DNA from: Desemzia incerta
GTDB taxonomy: Bacteria > Bacillota > Bacilli > Lactobacillales > Carnobacteriaceae
Length of the DNA stretch: 64,000 nucleotides
NCBI RefSeq assembly: GCF_900115825.1
Contig: NZ_FOXW01000001.1
Location: 1-64,000 of the forward strand
Reading direction: 5' to 3'
Each line of letters opens with the position of its first letter. Position 1 is the stretch's first letter. This document shows positions 9,501 through 17,446 of this stretch, piece by piece. A program made the position numbers and the translations under genes. Under the pieces are notes generated by a model. The model did no database searches. It was given only the letters and a program-made list of their open reading frames with translations, and was not told the DNA's origin.

Positions 9501-11069
9501 TCACCTCTGACCCCAGTTGTTGGAATGATTGACTTGCCGGACGTTCAAGAACAGCAGATCCTGCAGTTGGATCTGACAAAAGATGGTCATGTGCTGTTGT
9601 ATGCCAGCCCAGGTTATGGGAAGTCGACTTTCTTACAGACTGTATTGATGGACTTGGCACGCTCTCAAAATCCTGAACAAGCAGAAATGTATTTATTAGA
9701 TTTCGGGACAAATGGCTTGCTTCCGCTAAAAAACTTGCCGCATGTAGCCGATATATTTACTGCAGATGAACACGAAAAATTGAAAAAATATATGACTCGA
9801 ATCAGCCAGGAAATGAGAGAACGTAAGAAACTATTGAGCCGTTATGCAGTAGCTAATATAGCTTTGTATGAACAAGTCAGTGGAAAAACGATCCCTTCTA
9901 TTGTGATCGCTGTAGACAGCTATGAGGGAATCAAAGGTTTTGCGATCGAGGCAGAATTTGAAAGTCATTTGATACAAGTGGCTAGAGAAGGAGCAGGACT
10001 TGGTATCCATTTGGTAATGACAGCCGGAAGACAAGCTAATCTGAGGATGAATCTGTCTGGAAATATCAAACAGCAATTTGTTCTGAAACAAAACGCTGAT
10101 GATGAAGCAAGAATGGTTGTTGGAAGAACAACTCTCAGCATTGACGATTTACCAGGACGCGGATTGGTACGCGTAGAAAAACCAGAGTTGATCCAAATCG
10201 CATTACCAGTTAAAGCTGAAAGCAGTATGGAGTTGATCCAAGTCATGCAGCAAGAAATAGACCAGATGAAACAATCCTGGAAAGGGAAGTTGCCGACTCC
10301 GATTCCAATGGTCCCAGATGAGTTGTTTGTGAATGACTTTGTCTCCAACCCAATCGTAGTAGAGACTTTGGCGCAGAAAGAAACAATGGTCATCGGACTT
10401 GATCGCGGAACTGCTCTGCCAGTTGGTTTTGAACGTAATGGAAAAGTTATTTATTTAGGAGCTGGAAGAGCTAAATTGACAGAAAGTTTGAGTTCATTGC
10501 TGCACATCTCAAAATCAGCTGAACAACAAACGTACATTATTGACCAATCCAGCATGCCGCTTTACGCACATCGAGATAGTGTCCAAGCTTATGCAACAGC
10601 TGATCAAGAAATAGAATATGTATTGGATCATGTGTTAGAGATCATTGGTGAACGAGAAGAAATGTACTTCAATCAATTCAGACAAGCTTCAGGACAAAAT
10701 ATGGACCATTTTTACGCTGATTTTACCCCTGTCATGTTGCTCATCAATGATTTGACGGCGATATATGATCGATTAGAAACAGCAGCGAAGCGTAAAATCG
10801 ATCAACTAGCTGAATTGGAGCACAAGCTGGGGATCACTATTGTATTTGGAGCTGAGTACAGTACTTTTAATCGAGATTACAGTGATATAGCGAAGAAATT
10901 AAAAGCTACCAAAAATGCTGTGATCACGATGGCCTTTTCAGAACAAAGCATTTATCCGCCAGGAGTTCGAATTGCTCGTGAAAAACCGTTGGAACAAGAT
11001 GAGGCTTACTTGTATCAAGAAGGACACTATCATAAAGTCAAATTCCCAGTAAAGATTTCGGAGGGGTAA
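6513..11069 (+). CDS. essC: Type VII secretion ATPase EssC (FtsK/SpoIIIE family)
   Basis: A 1518-residue motor protein. N-terminal forkhead-associated modules (~1-195) are followed by two transmembrane helices (~246-293) and three FtsK/SpoIIIE-type ATPase domains. Walker A motifs are clear in D1 (GTTGSGKS, residues 688-695, with DYKGGG just downstream and LISDE as Walker B) and D2 (PGYGKST, ~1033-1039). D3 (~1310-1510) has a degenerate loop (GAGRAKLT), as is usual. EssC powers export and its C-terminal part reads effector signals. The start is GTG, preceded by AAGGAAGGTG. It lies 1 base from the next gene. Confidence 0.97.
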   Translation: MEQLRYQTKTIQKISLIIHCLADRYQFDLTLNNQEDESFSLNEPKFAALIESFPELQDCAVHVKGNTYTIQHEKGKKDNSLNQWTTIPTAKENVAVWVGEQAEEKIYDMTTKAVLLVGTKANADLRIPTEGSQFLLKKSADEDWIYETIEGDFYLNNRLITSKTGRIQFGDEITIQSVTLKVMKEELKVWGLPSEFVRLQDVTFSRYAFPEDYPEYHRSPRIIYRNPDKKVEVKAPPQMPKKPTEQLLKIILPPLVMVTLLVVISIFQPRGLYIMITLAMSFLTAVFSIQRYFTQRKNYQKAIEEREKTYQHYLKEKAKDLYQDKKNQENGQHYHYPSIGELQEAAVKLNHRIYEKTPLHFDFLHYRLGLGKVSNSVDLTYSNKEREKKLDELEVQGYELFEQYQSLNDMPITVNLIDAPVGYIGPRKLVIEQLQLLVNQLAFFHSYHEVQFITVFPEEEKEEWNWMRWLPHAKLSNINVRGFVYNQRSRDQVLNSLYQILKERKNALGENKKAEDSAAFTPHYVVLVTDEKLILDHMIMEFFDQDPLQLGCSILFVQDVLSSLSENVQTVIDIRDRTTGVLLMENGELKNTVYQLDHFPTEFDKERIPRALAPLKHLQSIKNGVPDTVTFLEMYQVSDVEELNVVKRWKEHSPHKTLAVPIGLRAANDPVQLNLHEKAHGPHGLIAGTTGSGKSELIQSYILSLAVNFHPHDVAFLLIDYKGGGMANLFSRLPHLLGTITNLDGNQSLRALASIKAELKRRQRLFSANNVNHINQYQKLVKNGDAKEPMPHLFLISDEFAELKSEQPEFMKELVSTARIGRSLGIHLILATQKPTGVVDDQIWSNSRFKIALKVADRSDSMEMLRTPDASEITQVGRGYMQVGNNEIYELFQSAWSGADYLPNKETQHIEDHTIYFVNDLGQYEILNEDLSGLDAVEEVKQVPTELDAVIEGIQKEVFKAQIKPIAKPWLPPLEERIYISDLHQADFKEGWSDPKSPLTPVVGMIDLPDVQEQQILQLDLTKDGHVLLYASPGYGKSTFLQTVLMDLARSQNPEQAEMYLLDFGTNGLLPLKNLPHVADIFTADEHEKLKKYMTRISQEMRERKKLLSRYAVANIALYEQVSGKTIPSIVIAVDSYEGIKGFAIEAEFESHLIQVAREGAGLGIHLVMTAGRQANLRMNLSGNIKQQFVLKQNADDEARMVVGRTTLSIDDLPGRGLVRVEKPELIQIALPVKAESSMELIQVMQQEIDQMKQSWKGKLPTPIPMVPDELFVNDFVSNPIVVETLAQKETMVIGLDRGTALPVGFERNGKVIYLGAGRAKLTESLSSLLHISKSAEQQTYIIDQSSMPLYAHRDSVQAYATADQEIEYVLDHVLEIIGEREEMYFNQFRQASGQNMDHFYADFTPVMLLINDLTAIYDRLETAAKRKIDQLAELEHKLGITIVFGAEYSTFNRDYSDIAKKLKATKNAVITMAFSEQSIYPPGVRIAREKPLEQDEAYLYQEGHYHKVKFPVKISEG

Positions 11070-11070
11070 G

Positions 11071-12216
11071 ATGAACCAAGTAAACGGATTAAAAATAGAG
11101 ATCAATCAACATAGGTATATGGACAATAAACTTTATGTATCTATCGGGCTTCATGCAGGATTCGCTTATAAGGAGTACGTCTCTTTGACGGATCCGACAA
11201 GACGAATAAAAGTGAACCAAGCTAGTGCCAATGTTTTCATGGAATACATGCGATTAGCAGCCATGAAGCAATTAGGAAAAACGCTTCGTGTCAATACGAC
11301 GACGAATGCTTCTGTACTGACTTTTCTAACGACTGCTTCAGCTTTTGATCGGGATATCCACCAAGTAATGGAATTAGTTTATGGTCACGAGATGGACGAA
11401 GAAGTATTTGCCGAGGCCAAAATCAATTGCGAAATGAACTTTAAACAAAATTACAAAGATATTGCTTTTCGAGCTTATACAAAAATGATAGAATTTTCAG
11501 ATAAACGAAAAGATTTTCACTTTCATCATTTGACAAGAGACATTCAAGCTATTGAATTAGCAGATATTAAACACTTTATGGAACTGTTTGTGAATTTCCC
11601 TAATACCGTTTTATTGATAAATGGGAACACCGATAAAATAACAGAAGCAGACTTTTTTCATCAGCTGAAAGAAACGCAAAAGCCTGGGGAAGTTATCGTT
11701 CCTTCTCCGCATGTGGCTGGAATGCAGCCTATGGAAGATCAGCATTTGATCGCTGTAGATAAAGAATTGTATTCTGTTGGAGCAATGCACTTCGATTTTG
11801 ATCCGCAAGTTGTTCCCGTCCACGACCAATTCGCTTTGTTGCAATTGATCGGACACTGCTTATTTAAACGAGATTTTGCTGTGAGTATTGATAATTTTGA
11901 TGCCAGCATTCAGTACCAAGAGCATCCGTTGCTTGAGTATAAAAATCAATTATCCTTGTCTCTCACTCAAGGGACGGTCAAAGAAGCTTGTCTGTCGATT
12001 CAAGAAGAAGTGGAATATCTATTAGTTGAAAAACCTTATCAATTCAATCAATTGTTTTTAAGTTTATATGTCAATGGTATCGATTTGATCAAATATTATG
12101 TAACGATAAAAACGTATCAACCTGAATTTATCAAAAAAATCATGAAACAACACTATAAAGCCATTTCCGAATGTCATATGGTGTTGGAACAAGGAGCGAA
12201 GGTGAATTATGTCTGA
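11071..12216 (+). CDS. M16-peptidase-like protein without catalytic motif, in the T7SS operon
   Basis: 381 residues, no signal peptide or membrane segment. The pattern resembles an M16 (insulinase/processing peptidase) fold: an N-terminal strand pair with SIGLHAGF, a NASVLTF strand, a helix ending EMDEEVFAEAK, an IQAIELADIKHFM helix and a VLLINGN strand, matching the usual order of M16B half-domains. The zinc motif HxxEH is absent where expected; the residues there read ANVFMEYM. It is therefore probably a non-catalytic scaffold or chaperone. It starts 1 base after essC and overlaps the next gene by 8 bases, so it is translationally coupled to the secretion genes. The fold call is by eye only; the role is unknown. 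Confidence 0.6.
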   Translation: MNQVNGLKIEINQHRYMDNKLYVSIGLHAGFAYKEYVSLTDPTRRIKVNQASANVFMEYMRLAAMKQLGKTLRVNTTTNASVLTFLTTASAFDRDIHQVMELVYGHEMDEEVFAEAKINCEMNFKQNYKDIAFRAYTKMIEFSDKRKDFHFHHLTRDIQAIELADIKHFMELFVNFPNTVLLINGNTDKITEADFFHQLKETQKPGEVIVPSPHVAGMQPMEDQHLIAVDKELYSVGAMHFDFDPQVVPVHDQFALLQLIGHCLFKRDFAVSIDNFDASIQYQEHPLLEYKNQLSLSLTQGTVKEACLSIQEEVEYLLVEKPYQFNQLFLSLYVNGIDLIKYYVTIKTYQPEFIKKIMKQHYKAISECHMVLEQGAKVNYV

Positions 12217-12508
12217 AATATTGATTGAACCAGAACAACTTCAAGAAGAGATCACGAGCTTTAAAGAAGCTAATGGGGCAATAGACAGCTCTCCTTACGC
12301 AACAGAAAAAGGCCATTTAGATTTAACCGCCGTCAATAAATACATTGATGCGTTAGAGCAAATGAACCAAGCTCTAACGAATTTTAAGAACTTATCTGAG
12401 AACGACATTCAAAATTTAGAATATATCCGTGCTGACTGGATGAACTTAGATCGTGAATTGGCAGGAATGACCATGGGAGACAGGATCTTTAGTTCGAGTG
12501 ATTCATAG
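12209..12508 (+). CDS. Small helical T7SS partner, DUF3130/SACOL2603-like
   Basis: A 99-residue, largely helical acidic protein with no signal peptide. Its length, N-terminal ILIEPEQL segment and C-terminal RADWMNLDRELAG helix recall the SACOL2603/DUF3130 family. Members of that family are encoded directly before LXG effectors and act as targeting partners (Lap proteins) that form a pre-secretion complex with the LXG domain. It overlaps the M16-like gene by 8 bases and precedes the LXG-like gene by 11 bases, the expected position. The family call is by recognition and context, not by search. Confidence 0.7.
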   Translation: MSEILIEPEQLQEEITSFKEANGAIDSSPYATEKGHLDLTAVNKYIDALEQMNQALTNFKNLSENDIQNLEYIRADWMNLDRELAGMTMGDRIFSSSDS

Positions 12509-12519
12509 GGAGGTGCACT

Positions 12520-13947
12520 ATGGCTTTATTAAACAATGAAGAAATTGAAAATTTGACAAAACAGGCAACCGATCAAGCCTCTGCTTTAGAAGAATTATTT
12601 TATGCTCAATATAAAAGTGCTTATGTGTTAACTGAAACTGCTAGTTTTAGAGGAGCAGCAGCAGATAGTTATAAGCAATACATTCGGTTGTCAACTATCC
12701 ATCATATCAACATGTTCATGAACATACTGACTGAAATCAAAACGGCTATCACGGATATTAAAGGTATTTACTTGGGATTTGAAAGCAATGAGAATGGAAA
12801 AGTTGCTACTGATGATCTGGAAGCTGCTGAGGAACAAGTATCTGCGAGGCAAAGAAGTGTTTCCACAATCACGAATCGGGTGGAGTCATTAAATAATGAG
12901 GCCGCCGAATACATCCCGGTAACCGATATCCAAAGCAATGCTTTAGACACGGATTTTCAAGCTGTTTTAGTCTTTTTGACCGATACCGCTTATGACTTAG
13001 CTGACACGGATCAAACAGCACTAGCACGAGCTGAAACGATTTATGAACGTATCCAAACTCTGAATACAAGTATCCAGAATATTGCTGAAAATTATTACGA
13101 CAGCCAAGGAGGATTAGCATTAGATAAAGTAAGTCAATTGACTGATGAAGCTTGGTATCAAGCGGAACCTACAACAGCTTTAGATGAGAAATTGACTGAA
13201 GATCCTTTCTTCTTCACTGCAGACTCTCAAGCAGCAGCCGAAGGTCAATGGGCAGCTGGACTAGCTTCTGATACATACTTATCAGCAGGACATCAACAAC
13301 TTGGACGTTCATACCAAACCCAAATGGATGGCGGTGTTTTGACGGCTTCTGGAGAATTTGTAACAGTAGAAGGGACCGCAAATGCTCGATTAGGCGAAGT
13401 AGCTGAAGCGAATGTAGCAGGAAGAGGTGTTTATGCGAATGGAACGTCAGAGTTCGGATCATTGACATCAGATAATAAAGGATTCAACGTCGAAGGTGAA
13501 GCAGGTCTGTTGTATGCTCAAGGGGATGCTCGATTAGGCAATGACTTAATCAATGCTGAAGCATCAGCTGGTGCAGAAGTGCTGACCGTTGAAGGCGGGG
13601 CAGCTGCTCAGTTTGAAGATGTAAATAATTATGCCGTTGGACTTAGAGGAAATGCTACAGCAGCAGATTTATCTGCCAGTGCAGGAGTGTCATTCTTTGA
13701 TATCGAAGTAGACGGAGAAACTCGAAATGGTCAATCTGTAAAAGAAAATCTGTCGCTGTTTGGAGTGAATGCCGAAGCTAGTATTGGTTTAGCATCGGAA
13801 GCAACGGCTTATATAGAGACACAGAATGTAGCAGAATTCGGACCGTTAAATTTAAATACGACTTCTTTAGAAATCGGAGGAAAGTTGGGACTAGGACTAA
13901 GATTGAACGTCAGTGTTCCTACATTTACATTCGATTTTCCTTGGTAA
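12520..13947 (+). CDS. LXG-like type VII effector with Ala/Gly-rich repetitive C-terminus
   Basis: 475 residues. Residues 1-~215 are helical and fit an LXG domain, with the turn at FRGAAADSYKQYI followed by long amphipathic helices. From about residue 255 the composition changes to Ala/Gly/Asn-rich alternating strands (repeated A-x-A and G-x-A patterns) ending in a hydrophobic IGGKLGLGLRL stretch and an aromatic tail. No known toxin catalytic motif (NADase, nuclease, lipase) is visible. LXG proteins are antibacterial effectors delivered by EssC, so this tail is the presumed activity domain; a membrane-acting or structural role is possible. GGAGGTG precedes the ATG. Confidence 0.7.
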   Translation: MALLNNEEIENLTKQATDQASALEELFYAQYKSAYVLTETASFRGAAADSYKQYIRLSTIHHINMFMNILTEIKTAITDIKGIYLGFESNENGKVATDDLEAAEEQVSARQRSVSTITNRVESLNNEAAEYIPVTDIQSNALDTDFQAVLVFLTDTAYDLADTDQTALARAETIYERIQTLNTSIQNIAENYYDSQGGLALDKVSQLTDEAWYQAEPTTALDEKLTEDPFFFTADSQAAAEGQWAAGLASDTYLSAGHQQLGRSYQTQMDGGVLTASGEFVTVEGTANARLGEVAEANVAGRGVYANGTSEFGSLTSDNKGFNVEGEAGLLYAQGDARLGNDLINAEASAGAEVLTVEGGAAAQFEDVNNYAVGLRGNATAADLSASAGVSFFDIEVDGETRNGQSVKENLSLFGVNAEASIGLASEATAYIETQNVAEFGPLNLNTTSLEIGGKLGLGLRLNVSVPTFTFDFPW

Positions 13948-14001
13948 AACCAAATAGATTTAAAAGATTATCAAAAATCGTTTATGAAAGGGAGTGAGAG
14001 T

Positions 14002-14439
14002 ATGGCAGAAAATCTATCCGTCCGACTAATAGTGCCCAAAAGCTCAGCGGGTCAGAATCCTAGCAACAACAATATCGTGGCGCTCGCAGACCAGTATTTA
14101 AAAACTTTTCCTGATTTAGGCACCAAAGGAGTTTTTAATCTAACTTATACAGGCTACATGACAGAAACGGAGCCTGCACAAGCGTTGTTCATGGCAACAA
14201 ATCGAACAGGAGAAGACATTTTTGATTTCTCGTTTGTATTTGATTTAAAAGTCGACGGACAAACAATATGGGAAAAAACGATGATTTCTATTACTGAAGA
14301 AGACTTTGGAGAACTACCTGCTGAAACTTCCATGCCACTATTGATCAGTGTCCCTCAAGGAAAAGAAGCAGGTTTACTGAAAGCAGGGGATGAAAACACG
14401 ATTCAATTGTCTCTATCGCAATTACAGAGATTAGTTTAG
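14002..14439 (+). CDS. Small beta-rich protein of the T7SS effector module, function unknown
   Basis: 145 residues, predicted soluble, no signal peptide or membrane segment. The ATG at 14002 is preferred because GGGAGTGAG lies just before it; an in-frame ATG at 13984 is upstream of that site. The middle alternates strands (FDFSFVFDLKVDGQTIWEK) and leads to LPAETSMPLLISVP. This loosely recalls SLAP-type strand repeats, but I do not recognise it confidently. Placed right after the LXG-like effector, it could be an immunity protein or a secretion partner. Nothing in the sequence decides between these. Confidence 0.7.
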   Translation: MAENLSVRLIVPKSSAGQNPSNNNIVALADQYLKTFPDLGTKGVFNLTYTGYMTETEPAQALFMATNRTGEDIFDFSFVFDLKVDGQTIWEKTMISITEEDFGELPAETSMPLLISVPQGKEAGLLKAGDENTIQLSLSQLQRLV

Positions 14440-14466
14440 TCCTAAGGTAAGGAGGGGGAATTTGGT

Positions 14467-14889
14467 ATGGGTCTCTTAGAGGATCTTAAAGGAAGAATTC
14501 AACAGTATCAAGCGACCATAGAGGACGATCGTCAAAGGATCGAAGAATACAATCAAAAAATCACTGAGATTGATCGAATCTATCAGGCAATGAAAAGCGA
14601 AAAAGAACAATTGGTTGATGAAAAAAGAGCTGTTCAAACGTTGGCCGATCAAACATACGATAATTGGACTGGAGATCTTTATTCCAATGGATACGCGCCA
14701 AAAGTAGAAGAGGATATCTTAAATGGAAGTTTTCGAGCTACGATTCATGCAATCGACGAAAATATGGACGCTTTGAATGATGCCAAGACGAGATTTGAAA
14801 ATAAAATTTCACGTACTGAAGGCATTATCGGAACACTGGAAGCCGGGATCAACTCTCTATGGAATGAAGTAGAAAACTTAATGAATTAA
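14467..14889 (+). CDS. Helical WXG-like protein, YwqH/DUF5082-like
   Basis: 140 residues forming two long helices around a W67-T-G69 turn, with heavily charged heptads (residues 5-58 and 85-120). This is the shape of YwqH/DUF5082-type proteins that accompany LXG effectors in Bacillota. They are thought to pair with the LXG domain as targeting helices, or to be exported with it. A strong AAGGAGGGGG site precedes the ATG. It is the last gene of the type VII locus, ended by the hairpin at 14911. Confidence 0.7.
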   Translation: MGLLEDLKGRIQQYQATIEDDRQRIEEYNQKITEIDRIYQAMKSEKEQLVDEKRAVQTLADQTYDNWTGDLYSNGYAPKVEEDILNGSFRATIHAIDENMDALNDAKTRFENKISRTEGIIGTLEAGINSLWNEVENLMN

Positions 14890-14910
14890 CTAATTGTCAG
14901 CTGCACTGCA

Positions 14911-14965
14911 CATCAGCTCTTCCATGGACGAAGTTTCGTCTATGGAAGAGCTGATGTTTATTTTT
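14911..14965 (+). terminator. Terminator of the type VII locus
   Basis: A 15-bp stem (14911-14925 with 14942-14956), extended by GACGA/TCGTC at the tip and followed by TTTATTTTT. It marks the 3' end of the T7SS transcription unit. Confidence 0.9.
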
Positions 14966-14994
14966 GCATTCTTCTGCAATAGTTAAGCTGCTTG

Positions 14995-15023
14995 TTTCAA
15001 AATAGAGCCATCTCTAGTAAAAT
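14995..15023 (+). promoter_or_regulatory. Possible promoter of the hydrolase operon
   Basis: TTTCAA (14995-15000), a 17-base spacer and TAAAAT (15018-15023). The -35 is weak. It lies 66 bases before the hydrolase start. Confidence 0.4.
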
Positions 15024-15088
15024 AAAAGAAAACCAACAGGTAACAGAACAGTCATCCAAAAGTATGATGCTGTAGAAGGAGCACACTC

Positions 15089-16012
15089 ATGAATCCATTT
15101 TTTAAATTTGTTCTCAAATTGATGTCTTCTCCAAAAATCAATATGCAAGAAGATTATCAGTTTGTCCGCAAGATGCAGCAGCTTTTTTCAAAAGGACCGA
15201 AAAAAGGATACATTATTTTGGATCACAAAATTTATTCTAAAAATCACTCGCATGACATACCAGTAAGAGTTTTTCATCCGAAAGAAAAGCGTCATGAAGA
15301 TGTACTGGTTTTTGTTCATGGCGGAGGTTGGGTAACGGGGAATATTGATACCTACACGACCACTTGCATCAATATGGCTGAATTGACTGGCAGGGTAGTT
15401 TACTCAGTCAATTATCGTCTGGCTCCGGAACATCCTTACCCAGCAGGGTTGGAAGATTGTTACCAAGTCATAGATGTCTTATTGAACCATTTGGAATTAA
15501 CACGGTTAGCGGATGCTTCCAAATTAACGTTGATAGGAGATTCAGCTGGTGCCAATCTCATTGCGGCAGTTTCTTTGAAATTGCGTGATGAAGGAAAAAT
15601 CGTACCTGCCAAACAGATTTTATTGTATCCCGTCACTTATTGGGATCATACAGAAAATTCGCCTTTCGAGTCTATACGAACAAATGGGTATGATTATGGA
15701 TTAACTGCTAAAAAAATGCAAGAATATATGGAACTCTATTCACCTGATTTGGAAATCAGACAAAGTGCATATATCTCTCCTTTGATGGCATTTGATTTAA
15801 GCCGTCAGCCGGATACATTGATCATTACGGCTGAGTTTGACCCTTTACGAGATGAAGGGGAAGCCTATGGTGAGAAGCTTCAAAGCGCAGGGAATCATGT
15901 GGTTATCCATCGGATCAAAGAAACGGTCCACGGGTTCATCACGTATCCTACATTTGTTGAACCGGTAGTGGAAGCTTATGAAGTGATCAATGCATTTTTG
16001 GATAGAGAATAG
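15089..16012 (+). CDS. Alpha/beta hydrolase (hormone-sensitive-lipase-type esterase)
   Basis: 307 residues with the HSL/family IV esterase signature: oxyanion motif HGGGW at H77, nucleophile elbow GDSAG with S152, acid D251 in DPLRDEG, and H281 in HGF. No signal peptide, so it should act in the cytoplasm on short-chain esters or an acylated product. It is followed 12 bases later by a condensation-domain acyltransferase and then a zinc-ribbon membrane protein. The three probably form one operon, which suggests esterase and acyltransferase act on the same metabolite. Confidence 0.9.
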   Translation: MNPFFKFVLKLMSSPKINMQEDYQFVRKMQQLFSKGPKKGYIILDHKIYSKNHSHDIPVRVFHPKEKRHEDVLVFVHGGGWVTGNIDTYTTTCINMAELTGRVVYSVNYRLAPEHPYPAGLEDCYQVIDVLLNHLELTRLADASKLTLIGDSAGANLIAAVSLKLRDEGKIVPAKQILLYPVTYWDHTENSPFESIRTNGYDYGLTAKKMQEYMELYSPDLEIRQSAYISPLMAFDLSRQPDTLIITAEFDPLRDEGEAYGEKLQSAGNHVVIHRIKETVHGFITYPTFVEPVVEAYEVINAFLDRE

Positions 16013-16024
16013 GAATACCGCTTA

Positions 16025-17446
16025 ATGGGGGTGAAACAGGTGAAACAAAAGGAACAACCGAAACAAAAAGAATGGGTACGCTTAGATAATGCATCGAATA
16101 TTTTTTTGGCTGCGATGTCGACGACCGATACCAAAGTATTCCGTTTGAGTGCGGAAATGCAGGATAAAATAGATCCAATCAGTTTGCAGAAAGCCTTAGA
16201 GCAGACCTATGCGCAGTATAAGTTGTACCACAGTGTGTTGCGAAGAGGGATTTTTTGGTATTATTTGCAGCATACAGAAATCATTCCCAAAGTGGCACCG
16301 GAAGTTTTAGCACCATGTTCGCAATTGTATCACTTTGACCAAAAAGAGTTGTTGTTTCGGGTAATCTACAATGAAGACCGTGTCCATCTAGAAGTTTTTC
16401 ATGTATTGAGCGATGGAACAGGGGCTTTATGGTTTTTTGAAGACTTGATCAAAGAATACATTTTATTGCGCTATCCTGAATCGCTGGATGAAATAAAGAA
16501 AGAGCAAATAGAAGCTAAAGTTCGTCATTTGGAAGACAGTTTCGTAACGTACTTCCGTCACAATGGACAACAATCCTTTACGGAGTCTGCGCAGTCTGCG
16601 CTGCGCAATTTTGCCAGGACCAGCAAAAGAGCAGCTTTCAAATATGGGAAAAAATTCGGTCGTGCTTTACTGACAGATCGAACTGTCCCTACAAAAAAAC
16701 GACGAGTTTACCGTATCAAAGGAGAAAAAACAGCAGATAACCGGACAAAGGTGATCGAACTGGAAATGCCGGTAAAAAAAATATTGCATTTAGCTCATCA
16801 AGAAGAAGCTACCTTGACCATTTACTTGATTGCCCTATTTTTTGAATCCATTCGAAAATCCAAGTCGGATTTTCAGATAAGAGACACTATAGCTATTTCT
16901 GTGCCGGTCAATCTGCGGCAATTTTACCCATCCAATTCAGCCCGCAACTTTTTTAGTACCGTAAAATTAGAGTACACGTACACCCAAGAACGTGATCCCC
17001 AACTAAAAGAGATCTGTGCATCATTGGCCAAGCAAATGAGTCAGCAGTTAAGCAAGGAAAGCTTAGAGAGAAGGCTGAGTCGGTTGATTTCGTATGAATA
17101 CAATCCAATAAACCGCTTGATACCGCGACCAATAAAAGATGGGGTATTAAAGATCATCAATTACTCCAATAACCGAAACTTGACTGTAGCGATGTCCAAC
17201 TTAGGCAGAGTGGCATTTCCTCAATCGATTGATGGATATGTCAACAGACTTTATTTTCATACCTCTGCTGTCAGACCTCAGTTTTCGGTTATTAGCCATG
17301 GGGATCAGTTGACCATTTCATTTACTTCCCCATTCATTGATACGGATATCCAACAGCAATTTGTCAGAGAACTGACCTCTGCCGGGGTAGAAGTAACGCT
17401 GGCTGCAAATAAAACACAAGCGGATGAATTAAGGGGGGACTTTTGA
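16025..17446 (+). CDS. Condensation-domain / alcohol acetyltransferase-like protein
   Basis: 473 residues of the chloramphenicol-acetyltransferase/condensation superfamily. The active-site motif HxxxDG is present as HVLSDGTG (H126, D130-G131), and a later VPVNLRQFYP strand resembles the second-half motif of condensation domains. It is free-standing with no carrier protein or adenylation domain, closest in kind to alcohol O-acetyltransferase-like proteins (COG4908). Substrates are unknown. The start is uncertain: ATG at 16025, or GTG at 16031/16040 after a GGGG stretch. The stop codon overlaps the next start (TGATG). Confidence 0.8.
   Translation: MGVKQVKQKEQPKQKEWVRLDNASNIFLAAMSTTDTKVFRLSAEMQDKIDPISLQKALEQTYAQYKLYHSVLRRGIFWYYLQHTEIIPKVAPEVLAPCSQLYHFDQKELLFRVIYNEDRVHLEVFHVLSDGTGALWFFEDLIKEYILLRYPESLDEIKKEQIEAKVRHLEDSFVTYFRHNGQQSFTESAQSALRNFARTSKRAAFKYGKKFGRALLTDRTVPTKKRRVYRIKGEKTADNRTKVIELEMPVKKILHLAHQEEATLTIYLIALFFESIRKSKSDFQIRDTIAISVPVNLRQFYPSNSARNFFSTVKLEYTYTQERDPQLKEICASLAKQMSQQLSKESLERRLSRLISYEYNPINRLIPRPIKDGVLKIINYSNNRNLTVAMSNLGRVAFPQSIDGYVNRLYFHTSAVRPQFSVISHGDQLTISFTSPFIDTDIQQQFVRELTSAGVEVTLAANKTQADELRGDF

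Noticed and set aside
9087-10393. Several minus-strand frames of 78-142 codons inside essC
   Set aside because: They are antisense shadows of a confidently identified gene with no start signals of their own.
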